A DNA stretch of 20,025 nucleotides from DATILL01 sp035476575 (GCA_035476575.1 DATILL010000127.1:1-20025); one strand, 5' to 3'. Shown: positions 7,300 through 15,082, counted from the first letter of the stretch. Translations and numbers: made by a program. The notes: a model not told the origin generated them from the sequence alone.

Positions 7300-7506
7300 T
7301 CAGCCGCTGGAGACCAGTTGCTGGCCGCCGTCGATGTCGAAGGTGGCGCCGGTCAGCGCGGTGTTGGTCATGACGTGCACGGCGAGCGCGGCGACGTCGG
7401 CCGGCCCCACCACCCGGCCGATCGGAAGCGTCGCCCGGAGCTGGTCGCGCCGCCGGTCCAGGTCGTCGCCGAGCAGCGCCGCGGACAGCGGTGTGTCCAC
7501 GAAGCC
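7300..7506 (-). pseudogene. Short-chain dehydrogenase, C-terminal fragment
   Basis: About 68 residues remain, reading G-F-V-D-T-P-L-S-A-A-L-L-G and then L-P-I-G-R-V-V-G-P-A-D-V-A-A-L-A-V-H, ending T-G-A-T-F-D-I-D-G-G-Q-Q-L-V. This is the standard C-terminal third of classical SDR enzymes (P-G-x-V-x-T-P loop, G-R-x-x-x-P-x-D-V-A, G-x-x-x-x-(I/V)-D-G-G). The Rossmann fold with the G-x-x-x-G-x-G motif and the Y-x-x-x-K active site are absent. The frame upstream (to 7578) has no family match. It lies just upstream of the enoyl-CoA hydratase remnant on the same strand. Confidence 0.75.
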
Positions 7507-7589
7507 GGCCGCGTGCAGCCGCGGTTCGGCGAGGTGCCGTGGCCCTCGGCATCCGTCGTGGCCCGACTCAGCTGACACATCCTCCGTGC

Positions 7590-7802
7590 CTACGTTGGCG
7601 GGGTCGGCGCCATCCTCGGGTCCTGGACGAGTGGGTCAGGGCCGCGCATCCGCCATGCGTCGGTGACCAGCTCCCACAGGCGTGCGGCGTCGATGCGGAC
7701 CAAGCGCAGCATGACCAGCGCGCGGCTTGCCTGCACTGCGCTCGGGATAGGACCAGACGAAACCCTTGCCGGCGACTCGGAAATCGAAGCCGTCACTGTC
7801 GA
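7590..7802 (-). pseudogene. YjbR/MmcQ-family protein, internally deleted
   Basis: Two pieces in different frames are visible. The first reads D-G-F-D-F-R-V-A-G-K-G-F-V-W-S-Y-P-E-R, matching the N-terminal strand of MmcQ/YjbR (PF04237) proteins. The second reads A-L-V-M-L-R-L, then L-W-E-L-V-T-D-A-W-R-M-R-G-P-D-P-L-V, matching their C-terminal helix (E-L-x-x-L-(V/L)-x-D-A-W-R), and ends at TAG 7592-7590. They are joined near 7725, where about 40-45 residues should lie between them. The family has a 'double-wing' fold of unclear function. The piece is too short to be functional. Confidence 0.6.
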
Positions 7803-7831
7803 TCTGTCCACCGGGGCGCGCCAGCGCAGGA

Positions 7832-7975
7832 CCACTCGAAGTCGGTGAACCCCTCCCACCCGGCACCCCGCCGCGCCGCGTCGGCGGCCAGGTCGACCTC
7901 GTGATCGGCCAGGAACTCACCACCGGCCCCTGTCAGCACCCACCGCCACCGCCACGGACCAGCCCAGTCCGCCAC
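7832..7975 (-). pseudogene. Possible N-terminal fragment of a CHAT-type NTPase/peptidase gene
   Basis: From a GTG at 7975 the frame gives W-R-W-R-W-V-L-T-G-A-G-G-E-F-L-A-D-H-E-V-D-L and then G-F-T-D-F-E-W. This resembles, from memory, the opening of large actinobacterial CHAT-domain proteins (W-R-W-x-L-x-D...L-A-D-H-x-V-x-L...F-T-D-L). After F-E-W the similarity stops and the YjbR fragment begins in another frame. The match is short and the family call tentative; a protein search with this 48-residue piece would settle it. Confidence 0.3.
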
Positions 7976-8415
7976 CAGGCAGGTCCCACGACCGCTCCAG
8001 GGCAGAACTCAATGGCCCTTGACACGCGAGCGAGCCGATCACGCAGAACAGCTCCCGTCGCACCGGCGAACCAGGCGTCGTAGGTCGGCGGTTCGGGTTG
8101 AGGACGCCGTGTCCACATCGATGTCTAGGTACCAGCACGACCAGGCCGACGAGCGCGCGTTGGACCCATGCATGAGCTCGCGGCAGCCTGCATGATCATC
8201 CGGAGGGCGTGGTGACAGCACTCAGTTGACCCAGGCCGACCTACCCAGCCGGTGATGATCGCAGCTCGTGGCGAGGGTGTCCCGGATAGGGCACCGGAGC
8301 GGGAATCTTCATCGGGCGGGCCTTACGGTTCACCTTTGCTCCGGCACCACTGTTGGCCTGCGGCGTTCCCGCAGAGGGGTCGGCTTGCGGCGACAGCCGG
8401 AGCTGCAGCTAGCTG
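7976..8415. other. Stretch without a recognisable gene
   Basis: Between the CHAT-like fragment and the end of the CocE-type hydrolase there are 440 bases in which I recognise no gene, RNA or repeat. Several short frames exist on the minus strand (one has T-Y-D-A-W-F-A-G), but none has a convincing start and family motif. It is probably more decayed coding DNA. Confidence 0.4.
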
Positions 8416-10003
8416 TCAGGCGCAGGGCAGTCGCAGCACGGAGACGCGCTTCGCGTCGTGGAAGATCTCCTGGTCCGCGGCAGCCAGCCGGGTTGCGGTC
8501 GCGAGCGGTTCTCCGGTGCCGGTGTTGCGGTGCAGGCGCGGGTGCGCGCCGCTGCTGACCTGCAGCCGGATGCGGTGTCCGGTTCGAAAACGGTGGGCCA
8601 CGCCACCCAGGTCCAGTTCGCCGGTGCGGGTGCCGTCGGCGTTCGAGACGGCGTTGTCCGGGCGTAGTCGCCGTACACCGTCGCACAGGTTGGTGGAGCG
8701 GCCGTCCGGGGCGACGTCGCACAGCCGGGCGCACAGGTCGGTGTGCGGCAGGCTGGAGCGGATGACGATGCTCGCGCTGACCGGGCCGATCGCGTCGAGG
8801 TCGGCGCTCAGCGCCTCGCTGGTATAGGTCAGCACGTCGGCGCGGGCTTCGAGCTGACGGTTGTCCTTGGCGCCGGCGTTGCCGTCAAAGTTCTCCATCG
8901 CCCCGCCCACGGCCGGGTCGGATCGGCGGGGTCGTAGCGGAAACGGTCCGGGTCGCTCGGCGGCGCTGGGGATGTGCTGAGGCCCCCTGCCGGCTGCAGA
9001 TGCCACGTCTGCGATCCGAACCCCGGCGGCGGCCAGTCGGCTAGCTCGCGCCACCCGGCGCCGCCGACGACGTGCACCCGCACGGGTTCGCCGCGTGGAA
9101 GATGTTCGTCGACGATCGCATCGAGCCAGGCGTCCATGTCAGCGCGGTAGCCCTTGTCCACGGATCCACGGCCGTGGTACCACGGCCGTGGATCAGGCGG
9201 ACCGTCTTGCCGGCGGCGCGCAGCGCGGCGTAGTCGGCCAGCACCGACGACAGGCAGACGTCGTACCAGCCGCTGGCCAGGTGTACCCGCTCGGCCATGG
9301 CAGCGGCGTTGCCGCGCAGGTCACGCTGCTTCCAGCAGGCGTCGTCCCGCTCGGCGGCGAGCCAGTCCTGGAAGTAGTCGACGCGGTGCCCGGTTAGGCG
9401 CTGGTCAGCCGAGCCGAGCGGCAGCGATGTCAGCACCCGACGCGCTCTCCTGGCCGCGCGCACCTCGGCGAGCATGGTCCGCGGCGGCGAGGCGCGTGGG
9501 TGGACGACCTGCCATTCGATGCTGTGCAGGTAGCCGAGCACCGTCTTCGCGGCGAACGCGCCGCCGGGATAGACGACGGCGTCGCGGAGTTCGGACTGCG
9601 CGTCCTGCAGGATCGCCAGCCGCCATTCCGGGATGTCCGCACCGGCCAGCGCCCAACAAGCGTAGCCGAGGGCGCTCAGTCCCCAGGTCACGATCACCCC
9701 GGGAAACCACGGCTGCGCGCGCAGCCACGCCGCCACCGCGAGCCCGTCCTCGGGCTCGAACGTGGAACCGTCGAAGCTGCCGCCTGACCCGTCGGTGCCG
9801 CGGACCGCCTCGACGATCACGTGCGCGCCGCGCTTGGCGAACCGTTTCGCGATCGGGCCGATGTGCTTGCGCCCGTACGGTGTGCGGATCCACACGACCA
9901 CAGCTCTCCCCGTGGCAGCCGCGGGATGGTGGTGATCGAGAAGCAGCACGGCACCGTCGGCCGTGGGCACGGTCAGATCACGATCGATGCGCATCTGGGT
10001 CAA
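8416..10003 (-). pseudogene. CocE/NonD-family alpha/beta hydrolase with two -1 frameshifts
   Basis: The whole gene is present. The N-terminus has a V-P-T-A-D-G-A-V-L-L-D-H strand and P-Y-G-R-K, then the nucleophile elbow W-G-L-S-A-L-G-Y-A. A long lid follows, then L-I-H-G, D-K-G-Y-R-A-D-M-D-A-W-L-D, and a C-terminal jelly-roll (X-Pro dipeptidyl-peptidase type) ending D-Q-E-I-F-H-D-A-K-R. Two breaks split it. Near 9174 one missing C in a CCC run gives the frame loss; restoring it yields the family-like H-G-P-W-Y-H-G-R-G-S. Near 8910 one missing C in a CCCC run; restoring it yields P-T-P-A-V-G-G-A-M-E-N. With both corrected the product is about 529 residues, normal for CocE/NonD esterases. The TTG at 10003 overlaps the upstream stop as TTGA; ATG 9994 is an alternative start. 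Confidence 0.85.
9163..9194. repeat. Perfect 32-bp palindrome made of two CCACGGCCGTGG units
   Basis: The sequence from 9163 to 9194 equals its own reverse complement over all 32 bases. It is built from two copies of the self-complementary CCACGGCCGTGG separated by TA and flanked by GAT/ATC. It lies inside the CocE-type gene at its first frameshift. If the missing C of the frame-restoring reading is put back, the palindrome becomes imperfect, so its perfection may be a by-product of the indel. Confidence 0.9.
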
Positions 10004-10431
10004 CTCATTCGCGCCGCGGCGTACGCGACCATCGCGTCACGCATGTACTCGGCCAGGTGGGGATGCTGCGCGTCAAGGTGCTCACGGAGTTCCGGCGCGG
10101 CCGCGAACGCCTCGCCAAGCGCCGCGTAACGGGCACCGTCCAGGGACAGCAGCCTGCGCTGCGCGGCCACGTCGTCATCGAACACGGCGAATACCGCCGG
10201 GTCGTCGACGGCCACTCCGTCGCGCAGCAACGCCAGCAGCCGCCGCTCGATATCGGCGCCCTGGCGCTCCACCTCGCGGAAGTCCTCCTCACCCCAGCTG
10301 GCAGTGCGGCGCCTGATCTCGGCGAACTCCGGCTGCTCGACCTGACCGGTCCGCTCGATCACCTTCGCCTCCAGGTCGGCGATCACCTCCGGGGTGAATC
10401 GGAATCCCTCGAACATTTCTTCTGTAGCCAT
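10000..10431 (-). CDS. TipAS-type antibiotic-recognition domain protein without DNA-binding domain
   Basis: The 143-residue frame from ATG 10431 (M-A-T-E-E-M-F-E-G-F) matches the TipAS effector domain (PF07739) of MerR-family TipAL regulators. It is all-helical, with the usual W-G-E-E-D-F-x-E, A-P-E-L-R-E-H and H-P-H-L-A-E-Y-M-R-D-A-M features. TipAL genes are known to produce TipAS alone (144 residues) from an internal start, and here AAAGGGGAA lies five bases before this ATG. No Cys is present, so the covalent thiostrepton capture seen in TipAL is not expected. The MerR part is lost (see 10432-10599). A longer frame to 10512 begins with TTG. The stop overlaps the CocE-type start as TTGA, suggesting translational coupling. 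It could still bind a small molecule but cannot bind DNA. Confidence 0.75.
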   Translation of the reverse strand: MATEEMFEGFRFTPEVIADLEAKVIERTGQVEQPEFAEIRRRTASWGEEDFREVERQGADIERRLLALLRDGVAVDDPAVFAVFDDDVAAQRRLLSLDGARYAALGEAFAAAPELREHLDAQHPHLAEYMRDAMVAYAAARMS

Positions 10432-10599
10432 GGCAGTTCCCCTTTCCAGGTGGGTGATCGTGCCGGCGACGGTGTGCAGCAGCCGGTCCAGCCGGTCCCG
10501 TTCGGCCAACAAGCAGCGGTAATGGCGGCGCAGCGCCTCGACCTGGTCGTGTTCGCCGTCGACGACTCCTGCGATCGCGGCCAGGTCAAGGCCCAGCTC
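10432..10599 (-). pseudogene. Remnant of the MerR/TipAL DNA-binding and coiled-coil region
   Basis: In frame with the TipAS domain, the upstream codons read E-L-G-L-D-L-A-A-I-A-G-V-V-D-G-E-H-D and continue as a coiled coil (L-L-A-E-R-D-R-L-D-R-L). This is the end of the MerR winged-helix domain and the dimerisation helix. A TGA at 10602-10600 stops the frame directly upstream, and no frame beyond it shows the missing ~60 residues with the helix-turn-helix. The N-terminal half has therefore been deleted near 10600, which also marks the right edge of the decayed region. Confidence 0.65.
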
Positions 10600-10746
10600 T
10601 CATCTGGGGCAGGGCTCACCAACTCGGTCCTCGGCGCTACGTGTTTGTGTCAGGCACTTCATCCGTGGGTCATTGCCGGCGGTTCGAGGGAGAGCCAGGA
10701 TCGGAGAGGAAGGTCCTCGCCCGCGGCGGACCGCCGGCCGTCTGCG
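10600..10746. other. Boundary region between decayed genes and the T7SS-like locus
   Basis: No gene is recognised here. The left edge is the break in the TipAL-like gene. A minor inverted repeat, GAGGA-AGG-TCCTC, occurs at 10706-10718. The stretch continues into the operator-like site at 10747. Confidence 0.4.
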
Positions 10747-10762
10747 GTGGGGAGGTCTTCCC
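10747..10762 (+). promoter_or_regulatory. Operator-like 16-bp motif, site 1
   Basis: GTGGGGAGGTCTTCCC, 36 bases upstream of the GTG start at 10799. It is the least regular of five sites sharing the core TGGGRARGKHTYCC in the right half of the window. Confidence 0.5.
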
Positions 10763-10798
10763 GTTCCGCGGCAGGCGCGGGCGGCACAGACTGGTCGC

Positions 10799-11158
10799 GT
10801 GCTCGACATCCCTACGACGTCCGCCGCGGACCAGGCGAGGCGCCACAACGCCGCCCTCGATGCAGAGATCACCAAGGCGCTGGACGAGATGGTCGCCTGC
10901 CGCGCCGCCCAGGTGCAGGTTGCCCGCGCGGCCCGGGAGCTGGACGGCGTGCCGTCGGTCGGCGCGGCCGCCGCCGGCACCCGGTTCACCAGCCCGGCGG
11001 CGAGCCGGCTGCGTACCGAGCTGTCCGGGATGGACGGCTCGGTGCGGTCCGCCGCCGGCCGGCTCGGCGCGCTGGTCGGGCTGCTCGCCCGCGGCGCCCG
11101 GGAGGCTGAGTTGCGGGCGTCGACGCTGGCGGCCCGGAAGGTGCCCGGTGTCGGCTGA
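10799..11158 (+). CDS. Small helical WXG100/ESX-like protein
   Basis: A 119-residue, Ala-rich, almost fully helical protein starting L-D-I-P-T-T-S-A-A-D-Q-A after GTG 10799. Two long helices flank a central P-S-V-G...F-T-S-P-A-A-S-R-L-R segment. In WXG100 proteins this position often reads W-x-S-P-A-A-x-x-F-R, so the Trp appears replaced by Phe. I infer a T7SS-type substrate or partner from this and from its genes: it overlaps the next gene (GTG at 11148, stop at 11158) and is two genes from an EspG-like protein. The Shine-Dalgarno sequence is weak. An alternative is a DUF-type helical protein unrelated to secretion. Confidence 0.65.
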   Translation: MLDIPTTSAADQARRHNAALDAEITKALDEMVACRAAQVQVARAARELDGVPSVGAAAAGTRFTSPAASRLRTELSGMDGSVRSAAGRLGALVGLLARGAREAELRASTLAARKVPGVG

Positions 11159-12161
11159 CGGGGGCGCCCGGTTCGTCTTCGCGCCGGGCGAGATGCGCGC
11201 GCTGGCCGGCACCCTGGACCGGGCACGTTCCGCGCTGAGCGCGGCGTCGCTGGCCCTGCTGGTCGTGGACACCAGCGGGCTGCCGGGTGAGCTGGTCGCG
11301 GCGGTGGAGGCGGAGCGGCGCTCGCTCGGCAGCCAGCTGGCCGGCACCGGGGCCGGGCTGGAGGCGGGTTCCCGCTACCTGACGCGGACCGCGGAGAAGG
11401 TCGAGCACCTGGACCGGACGGGCTTCTTCACCGCCACCGGCGTCGGGGTGAAGGTCGGGAATGCGATTTTCGGCGAGCTGACCGACCTCGGTCTGCACAA
11501 GTCGGACCGGGCCGGCCGGGCCCGCCGGTGGGCCGGTGTGCTCGGCCTGCTGACCGGCACCAAGGCGCTGGGCCAAGCGGCGGGCTGGCACGAGTGGGGG
11601 GCCACCGCCCGCACGCTGGCCAACCGCGATGAGTGGCGGTCGGCCAGCGCGGTGCAGCGGATGCGGGCGGTGCTCGACGAGCGCATCGGCGGCGGCCTCC
11701 GCGCGAACTACGGCGTGCGTACCCCGGCCTCGTACGGCCCGAAGGCCGGTAAGGGCCTGCGCAAGCCGGCCGCGAAGCTGTTCGGCGCGATCCCGTACGC
11801 GGGGGTGGTCGTGGACGCCCAGCAGTACCTGGCGGACGGGGAGAAGCTGCGCCGGGACGAGCCGCAGACCGGGCTGAGCCAGGCGGCCACTGACGTCCGC
11901 GACTTCATGGCGCTGGCCGGCTCCAGCAACCACCTGGCCGCCGACGCCTGGGGGGCGGCCGGCCCGCTCGGGGTGCCGGGCGCGGCCATCAACGAATCCT
12001 TCGGGTACGGCGCGGACCTGGTCGTGCTCGGCATGGACACCACCGCCACGGCCGCCAAGGGCGCGGTGGCAGCCGCCGACGCCGTGGCGGACGCCGTCGA
12101 CGGCGCCCAGGACTGGGCCGGGCGCAGGATCGGCTCGGCGTTGCGGGGAGCCTTCGGGTGA
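11148..12161 (+). CDS. Large helical protein, possible T7SS substrate
   Basis: A 337-residue protein from GTG 11148 that overlaps the preceding stop. The N-terminal ~100 residues (F-V-F-A-P-G-E-M-R-A-L, then L-V-A-A-V-E-A-E-R-R-S-L-G-S-Q-L) form two long amphipathic helices like a WXG/LXG secretion module. The rest is Ala/Gly-rich, with G-F-F-T-A-T-G-V-G-V-K-V-G-N, A-K-L-F-G-A-I-P-Y-A-G-V-V-V-D-A-Q-Q-Y and a C-terminal Ala/Asp-rich helix. No catalytic motif is recognised. By layout (helical secretion-like head plus a separate tail, next to a WXG-like and an EspG-like gene) it could be an exported effector or pore-type protein, but this is inference. The GTG of the next gene overlaps its stop. 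Confidence 0.75.
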   Translation: MSADGGARFVFAPGEMRALAGTLDRARSALSAASLALLVVDTSGLPGELVAAVEAERRSLGSQLAGTGAGLEAGSRYLTRTAEKVEHLDRTGFFTATGVGVKVGNAIFGELTDLGLHKSDRAGRARRWAGVLGLLTGTKALGQAAGWHEWGATARTLANRDEWRSASAVQRMRAVLDERIGGGLRANYGVRTPASYGPKAGKGLRKPAAKLFGAIPYAGVVVDAQQYLADGEKLRRDEPQTGLSQAATDVRDFMALAGSSNHLAADAWGAAGPLGVPGAAINESFGYGADLVVLGMDTTATAAKGAVAAADAVADAVDGAQDWAGRRIGSALRGAFG

Positions 12162-12829
12162 CCTGGCTGATCGCCACCGCCGACGAGCTGGACGCGCTGG
12201 CCCGCCGGCTCGGCGCGGATCGCTTCCCTGGGGTGACGCGATCGGTCTTCGACGAGCTGCCGGCTGAGCGCCACCCGCTGCTCACCGGACGGTTCGTGGC
12301 CACGCTGGCCGCCCGCGGCCTGGTCGTCGAGGACGGCGGCCGGGTGGTGCTGGCGCCGGGCGCCGCCGCGCTGCTGGACCCGGTGGTCACCGGCCCGGTC
12401 CGCTACGTGGTCGACCGCGAGGACACCACCGGCGCCGACTCCAGCGTGGTCGCCGTCGGCCGGCGCGGGCACGTGGTGCGCCACCGGGTGTCCGGCGACC
12501 TGCACCGCTTCGACCTGCTCGGCACGGACGGCGACGCGGACGCCGCGCTGGCCGCGCTGGGAGTGCCCGCCGGGCCCGCCGGTGCGGTCACCAGGGCGGT
12601 GCCGGGCCGCAGGGTGACCGACCACCTGTCGCCCGCGGAGCGCTGGCACAGCATCACCGTCGTACGCCGGGTCGAGGAGGTGGCCGGCGACGCTACCGCG
12701 GTCTCCTGGCGGGTCACCGTCGACCTCGGGGACGGCGATGTGCGGACGGTCGAGCCGGCCGCCGACGACGACACGCTCGACCCGGACGCCGAGCCGCTGT
12801 TCACGCTGCTCGGCCGCCGCCCGGCCTGA
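12158..12829 (+). CDS. EspG-like (ESX secretion-associated) protein
   Basis: A 223-residue protein starting at GTG 12158 within the previous stop (GTGA). The N-terminal ~75 residues look like a winged-helix-type module: D-E-L-D-A-L-A-R-R-L, then F-V-A-T-L-A-A-R-G-L-V-V and V-V-L-A-P-G-A-A-A-L-L-D-P-V. Beta-rich sequence follows (V-V-A-V-G-R-R-G-H-V-V-R-H-R-V, and S-I-T-V-V-R-R-V-E-E-V). The overall plan recalls actinobacterial EspG-type chaperones that escort ESX substrates in the cytosol; the assignment rests on architecture and context, not on a clear motif. The same N-terminal pattern recurs in the gene at 15129-15934, so the two are paralogues. It ends a three-gene overlapping operon. Confidence 0.65.
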   Translation: MTWLIATADELDALARRLGADRFPGVTRSVFDELPAERHPLLTGRFVATLAARGLVVEDGGRVVLAPGAAALLDPVVTGPVRYVVDREDTTGADSSVVAVGRRGHVVRHRVSGDLHRFDLLGTDGDADAALAALGVPAGPAGAVTRAVPGRRVTDHLSPAERWHSITVVRRVEEVAGDATAVSWRVTVDLGDGDVRTVEPAADDDTLDPDAEPLFTLLGRRPA

Positions 12830-12864
12830 CCGTCGGACCGAACCGGCCTCAACCGGTGCGAATC

Positions 12865-12880
12865 AGGAAACCTTTCCCAT
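12865..12880 (-). promoter_or_regulatory. Operator-like 16-bp motif, site 2
   Basis: Reads ATGGGAAAGGTTTCCT on the minus strand, 82 bases upstream of the secreted-protein start at 12963 and 35 bases after the preceding gene. It matches the site at 16291 at 13 of 16 positions. Confidence 0.6.
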
Positions 12881-12962
12881 TTCACTCGCAGCGTCCGTCG
12901 CGCAGGCTCGACGGTATCGGGTGCGGCCACGAGAGGCCGCCCCTCGAACCGAGGAGCATTCG

Positions 12963-13700
12963 ATGCGGAGAAGCCCGCGCAGGCCGGGCCGCAGGACGGT
13001 CGCCGCGCTGATGGTGGCCGGGCTGGTGACGGCCGGGGCGGTCACCGCGGCCGACCTGGCCGGCGGCCATACGGCCGGGGCCGTGACAAGGACCGCGGCG
13101 GCCGGCGGACCCAAGGAGGGCCAGGTCCGTGGCCACCGCCGGATCCTGATCGTCGCCTACCACGTGGTGCGCAACTGCACGGTCCTCGCCAACTACCCGG
13201 TCAACCCGGGCGGCCGGCGGTGGACGATCCCGGCCGGCCGCACCATCAACTGGCGCTACAACGTGACGTCGCGGGTCGCCGCGGTGTCCGACCCCGGCGG
13301 GCACGCCAAGGGCTTCCCCTGGTGGAGCTTCGTCACTGACAGCACCTGCATCGGCACGTCGGTCGGGCAGACCGGCAGCTACCAGATCTTCCACAACGGA
13401 CGGTGGGAGACCCGCACCATCAGCTTCCCGGCCGGCCGGCCGGTGCCGAAGCGGATCCTGTCCGGGCGCAGCCAGTTCCCGCCGTACTGGCGGGCGGTGG
13501 CCTGGCGGCCGTCGCACGGGGCGATCCCGGCGGCGAAGCGTCGGATGACCCACAACGCCACGCTGCGGGACGCGGCCAACCGCTTCGTCATCGGCAACGT
13601 CTTCGACCGCTGGCAGGTCCGGCCGACGTCCACCCGCAGCGGCGGCATGACCAAGGTGTACGTCCCGGGGCTGCACCGGTGGGGCTGGCTGCAGCTCTGA
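12963..13700 (+). CDS. Secreted protein of unknown function
   Basis: A 245-residue protein with a signal peptide: a basic N-terminus (M-R-R-S-P-R-R-P-G-R-R), a hydrophobic stretch at about 14-32 and small residues after it. The mature part is basic and aromatic-rich, with two Cys (R-N-C-T-V and D-S-T-C-I-G) that may pair, plus motifs such as I-N-W-R-Y-N-V-T, F-P-W-W-S-F-V-T and W-R-A-V-A-W-R-P-S. These suggest a beta-rich extracellular or wall-associated domain. No known catalytic signature is visible. The ATG is supported by GAGGAG ten bases upstream. It has its own upstream operator-like motif and shares a bidirectional terminator with the convergent peptidoglycan hydrolase gene. Confidence 0.8.
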   Translation: MRRSPRRPGRRTVAALMVAGLVTAGAVTAADLAGGHTAGAVTRTAAAGGPKEGQVRGHRRILIVAYHVVRNCTVLANYPVNPGGRRWTIPAGRTINWRYNVTSRVAAVSDPGGHAKGFPWWSFVTDSTCIGTSVGQTGSYQIFHNGRWETRTISFPAGRPVPKRILSGRSQFPPYWRAVAWRPSHGAIPAAKRRMTHNATLRDAANRFVIGNVFDRWQVRPTSTRSGGMTKVYVPGLHRWGWLQL

Positions 13701-13715
13701 ATATCCCGTCGATCC

Positions 13716-13754
13716 TCGGCCGGCCCCGCGGGAGCCCCCTGCGGGGCCGGCCGA
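13716..13754. terminator. Bidirectional terminator hairpin between convergent genes
   Basis: TCGGCCGGCCCCGC (13716-13729) and GCGGGGCCGGCCGA (13741-13754) form a perfect 14-bp GC-rich stem with an 11-base loop. It lies between the plus-strand stop at 13700 and the frame-restored minus-strand stop at 13763-13761, so it should end transcription from both sides. Confidence 0.85.
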
Positions 13755-13760
13755 TCGCCG

Positions 13761-15082
13761 TCAGGCGGGGCGGTAGGTCCAGTGGCCGGATCGGCCGGAA
13801 GGTCGGCGAAGAAGCCGTACCGGGCCGCGTTCGCCTGCAGCCAGTGCAGAGTCCGGGCGGCGGAGACGTCCAGGTCGGCGGAGAACCCCCAGCCGTGCGG
13901 GCTGGTGCCGGGCGCGGCCACCGGGGCGCCGTCCGCGCGGGCCTGCAGGGCCGCCTGCTCCGGGTACGACCGGTAGCCGCGGATCACCGGCAGCGGCACG
14001 CCCGCGGCCCGCGCCGCCGCCGCCATCCGGCGGAAGTGTCGCGCTGCCGGCGCGGCAAGCCGTTCCCGGTGTCCGATGCCATCCAGCCGGCTGGCCGGCA
14101 GCCGGCCGTTGCCGAACCGGGAGAGCCCGGCCAACGGCAGCGGGCCCATCGCCCGGGGCGCCGGCAGTGCCGGTCGCACCGGCACCGCTGGGCCGACCAC
14201 CTCCCCGACCAGCACCGTCTGATGTGGACGGTCTCGGCGCAGCCGCAGCCCGCCGGCCACCAGGGCCTCGAGCACGGCCGCCTCGGGCAGCTCGATCCGC
14301 CGGCCGAGGGTGCCGAGGAAGGCGAGCGTGTCGGCCCGGGACACCCGGCCGTCGTCGCCGGCCGCCGACTCGGCCAGCGTGCGGGTGCGGGCGACCAGCC
14401 GCTCCTCCCAGTCCAGGTGCCGGGCGGCCAGCGGCAGCCCGGCCGGGCCGGCGAGCTGGTCGACCAGGGCGAGCACCAGCCGGGCGGTGGCCGGGTCCGG
14501 CCGCCCGGCCCGCAGCGCGGACAGCCCGCCGACCACCTGCTGGGTAATCCGCAGGGCGTGGTCGACCCGGTCGCGGCTGGTGGCCAGCAGCGCCTCCAGC
14601 CGGGCCAGCTCACGCACGTCCAGCACGACCCGGCCGGACCGGCCGCTCCCGGCCGGCACGACCGCACCGGCGGGACCGACGGGACCGACCACGCCGATGC
14701 CGTCGCCGTCCCGGACCGACCGCGCGGCCCGGCGGGCGACGTCGAGGTACTGCCGGTACGAGCCGTTTGTGTACGCCGACCAGGCCGCGAAGCTGCCGCC
14801 GCGCTCCCGCCAGATCGCCCGGGCGTGCCGGGCGTTCACCGCGGGCCGCACGTTGGCCAGCTCGTCCCGCATCCGACCGGTGCCGCGATCGGCGTGCAGC
14901 GACCGGATCTGCCACAGCCCGACGGACGGGCTCCAGGTACGGTCCTGGATGCCCGTGTCACCGGGGATTCGGGTGTCACCGCCCGACTCGGCCATCGCCA
15001 CGGCCACGGCGACGGCCAGATCGCGGCCGCGGAAGCCGGCGTCGTACGCGAGCTGTGCGATCCGCTCCGGGCCGAGCTTCAC
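13761..15082 (-). pseudogene. Lysozyme-like + VanY peptidoglycan hydrolase, frameshift at the C-terminus
   Basis: From GTG 15082 (GAGGAGG upstream) residues 8-118 form a lysozyme/SLT-type domain: V-A-V-A-M-A-E-S-G-G with probable catalytic Glu32, S-V-G-L-W-Q-I, F-A-A-W-S-A-Y. A helical region (about 150-290) follows, then a VanY D,D-carboxypeptidase domain (345 onward) with I-R-G-Y-R-S and S-P-H-G-W-G-F-S-A-D-L-D giving zinc ligands His396 and Asp403. The last zinc ligand is out of frame: restoring one G in the GG of CCGGCCAC near 13790 gives D-P-G-H-W-T-Y-R-P-A and a stop at 13763. The uncorrected frame runs antisense through the neighbour. The predicted product (440 residues) would cut glycan and peptide bonds. 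The catalytic Glu normally two residues before the last His is not evident. It is the third gene of the minus operon. Confidence 0.8.

Noticed and set aside
10675..10705. tRNA-like GGTTCGA near 10680
   Set aside because: The bases around it cannot form a five-pair T stem, and no acceptor or anticodon arm fits.
10706..10718. GAGGA-AGG-TCCTC as another operator copy
   Set aside because: It has the same dyad form but only about 8 of 13 matches to the motif, weaker than the site at 10747.
9154..11109. 651-residue plus-strand open frame
   Set aside because: It runs antisense through the CocE-type and TipAS genes, then out of frame through the WXG-like gene, with Arg-rich nonsense composition.
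13379..13760. C-terminal extension of the hydrolase beyond 13761 on the minus strand
   Set aside because: The extension is antisense to the secreted-protein gene and crosses a terminator. A one-base correction gives a natural end at 13763-13761.
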